Assembly: GCA_021847945.1 (NCBI GenBank)
Contig: JAJZNG010000080.1
Coordinates: forward strand, 1 to 54,296
Length of the DNA: 54,296 bases
Direction: 5' to 3'
DNA from: Actinomycetes bacterium
Lineage (GTDB): Bacteria; Actinomycetota; Acidimicrobiia; Acidimicrobiales; Palsa-688
The position numbers were made by a program, and so were the translations under genes. Of the stretch, positions 33,389 through 41,358 are shown one piece after another. The stretch's first letter is position 1, and each line of letters begins with the position of its first letter. The notes beneath the pieces were generated by a model. It did not search any database. It had not been told where the DNA came from and worked only from the letters and a program-made list of their open reading frames with translations.

Positions 33389-33987
33389 TCCCCCCCACAA
33401 TACATTCCTCTGCGTCGCAACAGCTCCACGCCCCCAGCAGGTATCAGGTAGTCGAGCGGGCGTCCATCTCGGGCGCGTTCGCGTAGATCGGTGCTAGAGA
33501 TCTCGAGGTTCGGCACCTCGACGGTCTCGACCCTCCACCCCGAGTCCTCGAGACCGACCGGTGACGCCGCCCCGGGACGGTTGACCACGACGAGACGGGC
33601 AAGGTCTCGGATCTCTTCCCATCGATCCCAGCTCTGCAGCGAGGAAGCGACGTCCCAACCGACGATAAGGTACAGATCCGGCGGTGGGACACCGGCCCTC
33701 AGCTCTCGCAGTGTTTCGACGGTGTAGGACGGCCCGCCCCGGTCGATCTCCGTTCGGCCCGCCTCGAGACCCTCGACGCCAGCCACGCAGGCTTCGACGA
33801 GTGCCAGCCGGTCAAGGGCTGGGCTCACCGGCCTCGAGCCCACTTTCTGCCACGGCTCGTTGGCGACCATCAAGATGACAAGATCGAGATCCAATGCGTA
33901 GCGACAGTTGACGGCTGCGACGAGATGACCGACGTGGATCGGGTCGAACGTCCCGCCGAGGATTCCCACACGTTGGGCCATGGCCAT
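33382..33987 (-). CDS. nadD: nicotinate-nucleotide adenylyltransferase
   Basis: NadD (201 residues) makes deamido-NAD from nicotinate mononucleotide and ATP. The nucleotide-binding motif GILGGTFDPIHVGH is at ~8-21 and the ISSTDLRERARDG motif near the C-terminus. WQKVGSRPVSP is the substrate loop. ATG 33987 has AAGG 9 bases upstream; M3 is another possible start. First of three genes with the small membrane protein and rsfS. Confidence 0.95.
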   Translation of the reverse strand: MAMAQRVGILGGTFDPIHVGHLVAAVNCRYALDLDLVILMVANEPWQKVGSRPVSPALDRLALVEACVAGVEGLEAGRTEIDRGGPSYTVETLRELRAGVPPPDLYLIVGWDVASSLQSWDRWEEIRDLARLVVVNRPGAASPVGLEDSGWRVETVEVPNLEISSTDLRERARDGRPLDYLIPAGGVELLRRRGMYCGGEC

Positions 33988-34095
33988 CGAAGGCTACCTT
34001 TTCGGCGGGGTCGCCTCTAAGAACCTGACTTTGGCCTGGCTGGCTAGGAGATGTTCGCGTTGCCAAGGGTTCGAGTTTCGGCCACTCTGGATGGC

Positions 34096-35442
34096 ATGCC
34101 CAACCGATCCACGTGGAGCCCTGCCAGCTGGAGAACCCGACCAGCTGGCCAGCAACCGGACTGGCCTGACGCGTTCGCTTTGGACCGCGTTCTGAAGGTC
34201 ATCTCGGCTTTGCCCCCTCTTGTGTTCGCAGGTGAGGCGAGAAGCCTGACTTCGAGCCTTGCGGAGGTCGCGGCAGGCAGGGCTTTTCTCTTGCAAGCGG
34301 GTGACTGCGCCGAGTCCTTCAACGACTTCACCGCCGACAGCATCCGCGACAAGCTGCGGGTGATACTGCAGATGGCCGCCGTGCTCACATATGGGTCGGG
34401 CGTGCCGGTGGTGAAAGTTGGACGGATCGCCGGCCAGTTCGCAAAGCCCCGCAGTTCCAACACCGAGTTGGTCGACGGCAAGGAGATACCTAGTTTTAGA
34501 GGTCATCTTGTCAACGACGACGCTCCTACCCTAACTGCTAGGACCCCCGACCCGAACCGGCTTCTTGACGCTTACCACCAGTCCGCGTCGACGCTCAACC
34601 TTCTAAGGGCCTTCACCAAGGGGGGATTCGCCGACTTGTCTCAGGTCCACACCTGGAACAGGGAGTTCGTCGCTCAGAGCCCCGGTGGGCGTAAGTACGA
34701 AGCTCTCGCGTCGGAGATCGAACGGGCCCTGCGATTCATGCGTGCCTGTGGCGTCGACCTGTCCGCTGGGACGCTTCGCGAGGTCGAGTTCTGGACAAGC
34801 CACGAAGCCCTGATACTCGGCTTCGAGGAGGCTATGACCAGGCGAGACTCGCTGACCGGTGACTGGTATGACACCTCGGCCCATCTGCTTTGGGTCGGTG
34901 AACGCACCAGGGAAGTCGGCGGAGCTCACGCTGACTTCCTCTCGGGCATTTCAAACCCGATCGGAGCGAAAGTGGGTCCTTCGGCCACACCGGCGGAATT
35001 GGTGGCTCTGTGCGACAAGCTGGATCCCGAGCGCACTCCGGGACGGCTGGTTCTGATCGCCAGGATGGGTATCGGCAAGGCGGCAAGCCGCCTGCCGGGA
35101 CTGATAGGCGCGGTTCGACAGTCAGGACATCCCGTAGTGTGGACCTGCGACCCCATGCACGGCAACACCTTCGTCGGCGCCGGGGGACGAAAGACCAGGC
35201 ATCTCGACCACATAATGGGTGAGATCAGCGAATTCTTCGAGGTGTGCCGGGGCGAGGGCGCTTGGCCAGGCGGGATCCACATCGAGCTCACCGGCGATGA
35301 CGTCACGGAGTGCCTTGGCGGAACGGAGGAGGTCTTAGAGGAGCAACTTGAGCTGCGCTACACCACCACCTGTGACCCCCGACTTAACGGCGGGCAGTCT
35401 TTGGACCTCGCCTTTCAGGTAGCGGAGCTCCTCCGAACCTGA
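34096..35442 (+). CDS. aroG: class II 3-deoxy-7-phosphoheptulonate synthase
   Basis: Type II DAHP synthase (448 residues), first step of the shikimate pathway. The family phrases PAGQQPDWPD, FLLQAGDCAESFNDF, VPVVKVGRIAGQFAKPRSS and WTCDPMHGNT are present, the last with metal and substrate ligands. The sequence resembles the Streptomyces enzyme more closely than mycobacterial AroG, whose N-terminal extension is longer. ATG 34096 matches the family start; ATG 34051 would add 15 residues without support. It diverges from nadD and stands alone. Confidence 0.95.
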   Translation: MPNRSTWSPASWRTRPAGQQPDWPDAFALDRVLKVISALPPLVFAGEARSLTSSLAEVAAGRAFLLQAGDCAESFNDFTADSIRDKLRVILQMAAVLTYGSGVPVVKVGRIAGQFAKPRSSNTELVDGKEIPSFRGHLVNDDAPTLTARTPDPNRLLDAYHQSASTLNLLRAFTKGGFADLSQVHTWNREFVAQSPGGRKYEALASEIERALRFMRACGVDLSAGTLREVEFWTSHEALILGFEEAMTRRDSLTGDWYDTSAHLLWVGERTREVGGAHADFLSGISNPIGAKVGPSATPAELVALCDKLDPERTPGRLVLIARMGIGKAASRLPGLIGAVRQSGHPVVWTCDPMHGNTFVGAGGRKTRHLDHIMGEISEFFEVCRGEGAWPGGIHIELTGDDVTECLGGTEEVLEEQLELRYTTTCDPRLNGGQSLDLAFQVAELLRT

Positions 35443-35478
35443 CTCACAGAGCGGTGCAACGCAGCCGCGGATCATAAT

Positions 35479-35510
35479 TGTTGATTATTCCGATCAACAT
35501 TTGATAGATT
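35479..35510 (+). promoter_or_regulatory. promoter with palindromic operator of the sulfite/nitrite reductase
   Basis: A perfect palindrome TGTTGAT-N7-ATCAACA covers 35479-35499. TTGATT at 35481-35486 is a -35 box and TAGATT at 35505-35510 a -10 box, 18 bases apart. The GTG start follows 6 bases after, so the mRNA is leaderless. A regulator bound to the palindrome would cover the -35 box. Confidence 0.72.
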
Positions 35511-35516
35511 CGGTCT

Positions 35517-37292
35517 GTGGAGCACAGAACGATCAACCCTGAGCTAGAAGCGGACATAACGAAGTTCGAGGAGCTCCTGGAGGCCCACCTCTCAGGCCGG
35601 ATCGACGACGACGCTTTCCGGGTGTTCCGGCTCAACAACGGCGTGTACGGTCAACGCCAGGGCGGGCACAACCAGATGGTGAGGCTGAAGCTTCCCTACG
35701 GGAACGTCACCGCAGAGCAGCTTGAGGTCCTCGCGGAGGTCTCGGAGCGCTACAGCCGCGGCTGGGGGCACATCACGACCCGTCAGAACGTGCAGTTCCA
35801 CTTCGTGCAACTCAAGAGGGTTCCCGAGATGCTGAGGGACCTTGCCGCCGTGGGGCTGACGTCGCGTGAGGCGTGCGGAGACACTGTGCGTAACGTCATG
35901 GGATGCCACCTCGCCGGGGCGTGTCCCTTCGAAGTGCTCGACATAAGCCCGTGGGCCGAAGCGACCTTCCGTCACTTCTTGCATCACCCTTACGCCCAGA
36001 GGCTGCCGCGAAAGTTCAAGATCAACTTCTCGGGGTGCGCCACCGACTGTGGCCAGGCCATGTTCAACGACGTGGGTGTCGTAGCAGTAGGCCGGCCTAA
36101 GGAGAACGGGACCGTCGAAGCCGGGTTCCGTGTCTTCATCGGCGGGGGCCTAGGAGCCAACCCCCACCCCGCGCAGGCCCTGGAAGAGTTCACCGCAAGA
36201 GAGGATCTCCTCCCGACCATCGAAGCTGTCCTTAGAACTTTCGACCACTTCGGTAACCGGTACAACAAGCTTCGCGCCCGCCTCAAGTGGGTGGTAGACG
36301 AGATCGGCATCGACGAACTTCGGCGGCGCGTTCTGCGAGAACGACAGCTGCTGGTGGCCTCTTCAAGCTGGCCGGGGGGTATACCGCCTATCGTCGAGGA
36401 ACTTGGCGACAGCCCCGCAGGGATGAGCTCGACGCTCCCGGTGACTCCGGTAGGGACCCCGGTAACTCTGAGGACTTCCCGCACCGCCAGCCCCTACCGG
36501 CGATGGGAGTCCACCAACGTAGTCGTTGGGGTCGCCAAGGGGACGGTTAGCGCGGTGGCCCACGCGCCGCTCGGTGACGTCACCGCAGCGCAGTTCAGGG
36601 CGCTGGCGGCGATAGTCAGGGACTTCGGCGTTCAGATCCGCGCGACTAACCGCCAGAACCTGGCTATAAGAGGCCTGAGCGCAGAGCAGCTTCCAAGCCT
36701 CTATCAGGCTCTGGATGCGATGGGGATGGCCGCTCCCGGAGCGGAGCTCGCCAGGGACGTCGTGTCGTGCCCAGGTGCTGACACCTGCAACCTCGCCGTC
36801 ACGCAAAGCAGAGGCCTCGCCCAGGACATTTCCAGTGCGCTTGAAGAGGCCGGCCTCGCCGACGTCGGCGGCGTACGCATCAACATTTCCGGCTGCACCA
36901 ACAGCTGCGGGCAGCATCACATCGCCGATATCGGCTTTCACGGGGCCGAGCGGCGGTCCCACGGTCGGCCCGCTCCCGGATATCAGCTTCTGCTAGGAGG
37001 CCACGTCGGCGATACCGAGATCGAGTTCGCTCAACGCGCTCTGCGTTTGCCGGCCAAAGCGGCCGCGGAAGCAGCTGTCCGCGTCGTCGCCAGGTTCGCC
37101 GACGAGCGCATCCCCGGGATGTCGTTCACGGACTGGCTGAGCGCTGCGGGGGGAGCCAAGGCCGTGTCGAAGGACCTTGCGGACCTTGACGAGTGGCCAT
37201 CCCCGGAGGAGCGACCTGACTTCTACGTGGACTTCGCCGAGACCGGTCCCTACATAGCCGAGGTCGGCTCCGGGGAATGCGCCGCCGGCTGA
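35517..37292 (+). CDS. ferredoxin-type sulfite/nitrite reductase
   Basis: A 591-residue siroheme and [4Fe-4S] reductase that would reduce sulfite to sulfide, or nitrite to ammonia, with six electrons from ferredoxin. The two tandem half-repeats typical of the family are visible (N-terminal LKLPYGNVTAEQLEVL and GWGHITTRQNVQFHF; C-terminal LGDVTAAQFRALAAI). Cluster cysteines are C418 and C424 (CPGADTC) plus C460 and C464 (GCTNSC). Sulfite versus nitrite cannot be decided here; no cysH, cysD or nitrate genes are adjacent. The gene has its own operator-bearing promoter. Confidence 0.88.
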   Translation: MEHRTINPELEADITKFEELLEAHLSGRIDDDAFRVFRLNNGVYGQRQGGHNQMVRLKLPYGNVTAEQLEVLAEVSERYSRGWGHITTRQNVQFHFVQLKRVPEMLRDLAAVGLTSREACGDTVRNVMGCHLAGACPFEVLDISPWAEATFRHFLHHPYAQRLPRKFKINFSGCATDCGQAMFNDVGVVAVGRPKENGTVEAGFRVFIGGGLGANPHPAQALEEFTAREDLLPTIEAVLRTFDHFGNRYNKLRARLKWVVDEIGIDELRRRVLRERQLLVASSSWPGGIPPIVEELGDSPAGMSSTLPVTPVGTPVTLRTSRTASPYRRWESTNVVVGVAKGTVSAVAHAPLGDVTAAQFRALAAIVRDFGVQIRATNRQNLAIRGLSAEQLPSLYQALDAMGMAAPGAELARDVVSCPGADTCNLAVTQSRGLAQDISSALEEAGLADVGGVRINISGCTNSCGQHHIADIGFHGAERRSHGRPAPGYQLLLGGHVGDTEIEFAQRALRLPAKAAAEAAVRVVARFADERIPGMSFTDWLSAAGGAKAVSKDLADLDEWPSPEERPDFYVDFAETGPYIAEVGSGECAAG

Positions 37293-37358
37293 TTCGCAGC
37301 TTTCGCTTTCAGGTCTAATTCCTTAAACCGGCGCCGGCGTTGGCCGATGTAGCAAAGA

Positions 37359-38870
37359 GTGGGTTCCTGGACGGCTGCGTGCACGCAGACTCATCGCCCG
37401 GACGCTTCTAATGCTCACGGGAAAACTCGAAGCAGTCCCGCAGCGGCGGGACTGGGTTGGCGCGCCGTCGTGGGGGTCGTTATCGCCGCTTCGGTCGGAC
37501 TCGCCGCCCTGGTGCCGGCTGCTTACGCCACACCCCCGGCTGATACCAGCGCTGCCTCCACCCCCGCCACGACTGCGGCGACGACGACGACCATCCCCAC
37601 GGTCAACCTTGACCCGCTCCTATCGCAGGTCCAAGGCGACCTGTACCAACTGAGCGCAATCGCCGACTTCCAACCGGCCCTCTCCTTGGTCTCACAGGCC
37701 CGCTCCGTGCTCGGCGACGCGAACGCAAAGGTCGATTCGGCGTTGTCGAACGTGGAAGCGGCGCAGAAGGCCCAGAGGCAGTCAGCCTCCAACGAAGCCG
37801 TCGCCGCTGAACGTCTACGAGAGATAGCTCTCGACGCTTATGTCGGGGCCGCCGCACCTGCGGCGGGACCCTTGTCGCCGGGCTCGACGAGCGCGAATGG
37901 AGGCCAGACTGCTACCTCCGATTCGACTCAGAGTGCCATCACCGCTATGGACGCCCAAGAGATGCTTGTGATCGTAGGGGAACAGGCCCGAGATGACTAC
38001 ACCCAAGCCGTGCAAGCAGCGAACGCATCGGCGTCGAAAGTAGCCGCAGCAAATCAAGTTCTCGTGAGCGCTCGCAACGTCGCTGGACGCGACCAAGACT
38101 TGCTTGACTCGGCTCTCAATACTCTGACGCTAGTAGAGAAAGCTGCGACCACCCCTGCGAGCGCTTCGAGCCCACCTCTACCCGACCTTGGCGGACCCCC
38201 AGCATCAGGACCGACGAGCACCGTTCCCAACCCGATCGTCCCCCACGCTCCGCTGCCACAGCCGGTCAGGAGCGCTTCCCTCTCCAGTTCCCAGATGGTC
38301 GACAACCCGCCGACGCCGCGCTCACCGGACATCCTCGGTACGCCCGTGCTGACGGCCAGCGAGCTCGCAGCCTGGTACACGAGCACTGGCCACCAGGCTG
38401 ACACCACCGTGCCAATTTCTCAGCTCGCCGGCTTCTACGCCCAGTGGGGTTCGTTGCTAGGCGTACGGGACGACCTCGCTTTCGCGCAGTCGGTAATAGA
38501 GACTGGCTACTTCTCTTTCCCCGCCGGGGGTCAGCTCGTAAGCACCGACAACAACTTCGCGGGTATCGGAGCATGCGACAGCTGCGCAACCGGGATGAGC
38601 TTCCCGAACGCAGAAACCGGGGTGGAGGCCCAGGTCGAGTTGCTCTACCAATTCGCCACCAAAAATCCGTTGCCTCCCGGAACCAGCAACGTGGTCGGAG
38701 GCACCCCTCTTAGCGGATGCTGCACAACCTGGGTACAGCTCGCTGGCCACTGGGCGACGAGCCTTGTGTACGGCCAGTCGATCATGACCGTCTATGACAG
38801 CATGCTCAAATGGGTTATCCCTCGCCGGGAGGCAGCGGCGGGCATCCCCGTACCCACACCACCGGCGTAA
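37359..38870 (+). CDS. secreted glucosaminidase-type cell-wall hydrolase
   Basis: A 503-residue exported protein: N-terminal signal sequence (~33-58, ending near AYATPP), a Thr/Ala linker, a coiled coil (~85-270), a Pro/Ser linker, then a glucosaminidase domain (~330-490). The catalytic glutamate is in AQSVIETGYFSF, followed by STDNNFAGIG, the hallmark of this lysozyme-like family. Paired cysteines in CDSC and GCC may form disulfides. It likely cuts peptidoglycan glycan strands outside the cell. The coiled coil is reminiscent of regulated wall hydrolases. GTG start without a clear ribosome-binding site. Confidence 0.83.
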   Translation: MGSWTAACTQTHRPDASNAHGKTRSSPAAAGLGWRAVVGVVIAASVGLAALVPAAYATPPADTSAASTPATTAATTTTIPTVNLDPLLSQVQGDLYQLSAIADFQPALSLVSQARSVLGDANAKVDSALSNVEAAQKAQRQSASNEAVAAERLREIALDAYVGAAAPAAGPLSPGSTSANGGQTATSDSTQSAITAMDAQEMLVIVGEQARDDYTQAVQAANASASKVAAANQVLVSARNVAGRDQDLLDSALNTLTLVEKAATTPASASSPPLPDLGGPPASGPTSTVPNPIVPHAPLPQPVRSASLSSSQMVDNPPTPRSPDILGTPVLTASELAAWYTSTGHQADTTVPISQLAGFYAQWGSLLGVRDDLAFAQSVIETGYFSFPAGGQLVSTDNNFAGIGACDSCATGMSFPNAETGVEAQVELLYQFATKNPLPPGTSNVVGGTPLSGCCTTWVQLAGHWATSLVYGQSIMTVYDSMLKWVIPRREAAAGIPVPTPPA

Positions 38871-38891
38871 GCGTCACAAGACCCGCCAGGC

Positions 38892-40088
38892 CTATCCCGC
38901 CGCGGGGGTGCCGCAGGAGGGACAGAACCTCGCACCCGGAGCTAGCTCGGTGCCGCACTGAGAGCAGTGCGCCACGGCGGGCGCCAGCGACGTGCCGCAC
39001 GACGAGCAGAACTTGGCACCCTGCGGGTTCTCTGCCGCGCAACCGGGACAAGCGACACCCGGCGGAGCCATCGCAGTACCGCACGAAGAACAGAACTTGG
39101 CTCCCAGTGGGTTGTCCGCTGCACACGAAGGGCACTTCGCCGCCGCCGGGACAGCGCTCGCCGACGCAGCGGCTGCCTGGGCGGCGTAACCTGGTCCTCC
39201 GCCGGCGAAACCAGGGCCGGCGGGCAGATTGGGAGAAGCTGCCTGGGGAGCTGCCGCTGCCTGGCCTCCCAGACCGAGCCCCGCAGCGAGGAAGGCTCCA
39301 CCCACAGCACCGCCCCCCTGCGCCATTCCGGCCCCGGCGCCGAGGGCCATCTCACCCGCCGCATATTGGTTGAAGCCACCTGCGAGCCTCGAGTAGGCGG
39401 TGTCCTTGGCGAGGGCCTTGAGCTGGGCTTCGTCCTCGGCGGAGAGGTTGATGTCGAAGTTCCCCATCCGCACCAGCTGCACGCCGTAGCTGGCTAGCTG
39501 CTCGTTGCCCGCCGATACCACCTCTTTCTCAATGTCAGGCGTGTACGCGGACAGGCCGAGGATCGGCCAACCGTTACGGACGATCTGAACCGTCATGTGA
39601 GTTCGAAGGACTTTGAGCAGCTGATCGCTCATCCAGCCTGTCACCGCGTCGTTGTCAGCGACGTTCACCGTTCCAACCAGGTTGGTGATCAAAGCCACCG
39701 GGTCTACGACCTTCATCGAATAGTCGCCGAAGACACGAAGGGTCACAATCATTCCGGTCTGGGGGTCCTGCACGTCGTCTATGCGCCCACCAAAAGCGTT
39801 CCGCGGGTACTCGCGGGTACCGACGAAGTACAGCTCCGCCCGATAGGCGTTACCACCGGTAGCAAAGTCGATCAGAGCTCCCAAGCCCGGAAGCTCGTCG
39901 GCTTGTATCTGATGGCGCCCGGGGCCCATCGTCGCAACAACCTTGCCGGTGTTGACGAACACTGCCATCTCGTCGGCGTTGACGATAGCCCTGGTCATCT
40001 TCCGGATCGTCTCGTCAGGCCACTTGAAGACGATCTGACCCTTGCGGTCATCGGGTACAGCGATGAACTCCCTATCGAACAAGGCCAT
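38892..40088 (-). CDS. SPFH-domain protein with three C-terminal zinc ribbons
   Basis: A 398-residue protein with an SPFH/YdjI-like domain (~20-240), a Gly/Ala-rich hydrophobic linker, and three zinc ribbons at the C-terminus (CPSC...CSSCG, CPGC...CSSCG, CSQCG...CPSCG). YdjI-type SPFH proteins act with PspA-family proteins in membrane stress in Bacillus; a pspA gene lies 5 kb away. ATG has GGAGG about 7 bases upstream. No membrane anchor is obvious. The 5' side holds 16-base tandem repeats. Confidence 0.85.
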   Translation of the reverse strand: MALFDREFIAVPDDRKGQIVFKWPDETIRKMTRAIVNADEMAVFVNTGKVVATMGPGRHQIQADELPGLGALIDFATGGNAYRAELYFVGTREYPRNAFGGRIDDVQDPQTGMIVTLRVFGDYSMKVVDPVALITNLVGTVNVADNDAVTGWMSDQLLKVLRTHMTVQIVRNGWPILGLSAYTPDIEKEVVSAGNEQLASYGVQLVRMGNFDINLSAEDEAQLKALAKDTAYSRLAGGFNQYAAGEMALGAGAGMAQGGGAVGGAFLAAGLGLGGQAAAAPQAASPNLPAGPGFAGGGPGYAAQAAAASASAVPAAAKCPSCAADNPLGAKFCSSCGTAMAPPGVACPGCAAENPQGAKFCSSCGTSLAPAVAHCSQCGTELAPGARFCPSCGTPAAG

Positions 40089-40455
40089 CTAAACCCTCCA
40101 TCTGTCTGGCTTTTCGGCTGTCTGGCTTTTCGGCTGTCTGGCTTTTCAGCTTTCTGGCCATACCGCTTTACAGCAGCTCGTCGCCTCATCACGACGACAG
40201 GTAGACACGATACTCATACCGGGCGTCGATAGGCGACGAAGCGCTCGCTTTTCGGCCGGCCCAGTTTCGACGCCTGAGATCGCAGCTTCGGCCTCACGCC
40301 GTCAACTCTATTTGGGGTCCGCCGTGCCGCTACCGGTATGCTGACAGCCTTACAGCCGGTACGTGCCAAAAGCTCGGCACTGGCGGGGGCGTAAAACCGT
40401 CCCGACCGCTTTTTACCTGACCTGCAGATTCAACACGCCGAAAGGACCTGTGCCT
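40089..40455. other. 367-base divergent intergenic region
   Basis: This gap separates the SPFH gene from the rightward MoxR gene. It contains the 16-base tandem repeats next to the SPFH start, TATGCT at 40337-40342 as a possible -10 box for moxR with a weak TTGGGG 19 bases upstream, and small inverted repeats (GTGCC...GGCAC at 40363-40380). I see no convincing small gene or RNA. Confidence 0.5.
40103..40150. repeat. three 16-base tandem repeats upstream of the SPFH gene
   Basis: The unit TGTCTGGCTTTTCGGC occurs at 40103-40118 and 40119-40134 exactly, and at 40135-40150 with one change. A partial fourth copy follows (TTTCTGGCC), and GCTTTTCGGC recurs near 40247. The array lies in the 5' leader or promoter of the SPFH gene. 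Confidence 0.9.
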
Positions 40456-41358
40456 GTGACCGCAATCTCCCCTACTCGTTTCGAATCTCCAGGGGCTGTC
40501 CGTGAGGGTCTCGCTTCGGTGTCCTACCTCGCCAATGAGGGGATCGCCGGCGTCGTCTTCCTAGCAGAGCGCCTCGGCAAGCCAGTGCTCGTGGAAGGCC
40601 CGGCGGGCACCGGCAAGACGCAGCTCGCCAAATCGGTCGCCGAGATGACAGGTTCGAGACTCATACGCCTGCAGTGCTATGAGGGCCTTGACGAGTCCAA
40701 GGCGCTCTACGAGTGGAACTACAAAAAGCAGCTTCTTCGCATCCAAGCTGAGCGGATCACCCAAGCTGACGGCGAGACCTGGAGCGACATAGAAGACGAC
40801 ATCTTCTCAGAACCTTTCTTGATGACCCGGCCACTACTTGAGGCGATCCGGGCCCAAGACCCAGTCGTCCTGCTCATCGACGAAGTGGACCGCGTCGAGG
40901 TAGAGACAGAAGCCCTGCTCTTGGAGATCCTCTCGGACTACCAGGTGTCGATCCCCGAGCTCGGAACGGTTGAAGCGACTCAGATACCTCTGGTGTTCTT
41001 GACCTCGAACAACACCAGGGAGCTCTCCGAAGCTCTCAAGCGTCGCTGCCTCTTCCTCCACATCGACTACCCAGACGTCGAACGCGAGAAGCAGATCGTC
41101 CTCACCCGGGTTCCCGGGATAACCGACTCACTTGCCGACCAGGTAGTGAGGATCGTCAGATCTATCAGAGGACTGGACTTGAAGAAAGCCCCGTCCGTGT
41201 CGGAGACCCTTGACTGGGCACGAACTCTCGTGCTGCTGGGGATCCAGTCTGTGGACAGCCAGACTGCGACGGAGACTCTCCATATCCTGCTCAAATACCA
41301 GACCGACATCGACAAGGCGGCGAAGGACCTGGCCGGCTCGTCGAGCTCGAAGCGGTAG
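40456..41358 (+). CDS. MoxR-type AAA+ ATPase
   Basis: A 300-residue AAA+ ATPase. Walker A is GPAGTGKTQ, Walker B VVLLIDEVDR, with sensor-1 at VFLTSNNTRELSEALKRRC. I start at GTG 40456, after AAAGGA 9 bases upstream; GTG 40450 is close by and 40363 is too far upstream. Its stop is directly followed by the start of a CoxE-like VWA gene, so the two should work as a complex. Such pairs assist metal-centre assembly (for example CoxD-CoxE in CO dehydrogenase), but no CO dehydrogenase genes are here. Confidence 0.9.
   Translation: MTAISPTRFESPGAVREGLASVSYLANEGIAGVVFLAERLGKPVLVEGPAGTGKTQLAKSVAEMTGSRLIRLQCYEGLDESKALYEWNYKKQLLRIQAERITQADGETWSDIEDDIFSEPFLMTRPLLEAIRAQDPVVLLIDEVDRVEVETEALLLEILSDYQVSIPELGTVEATQIPLVFLTSNNTRELSEALKRRCLFLHIDYPDVEREKQIVLTRVPGITDSLADQVVRIVRSIRGLDLKKAPSVSETLDWARTLVLLGIQSVDSQTATETLHILLKYQTDIDKAAKDLAGSSSSKR

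Noticed and set aside
37329-37338. CCGGCGCCGG palindrome before the glucosaminidase gene
   Set aside because: Short all-GC palindromes are common in such DNA and no spacing to promoter boxes supports an operator.
39597-40232. 211-residue frame opposite the SPFH gene ending in a Phe/Arg-rich repeat
   Set aside because: The repeated C-terminal residues come from the 16-base DNA repeats; the remainder is antisense to the SPFH gene.
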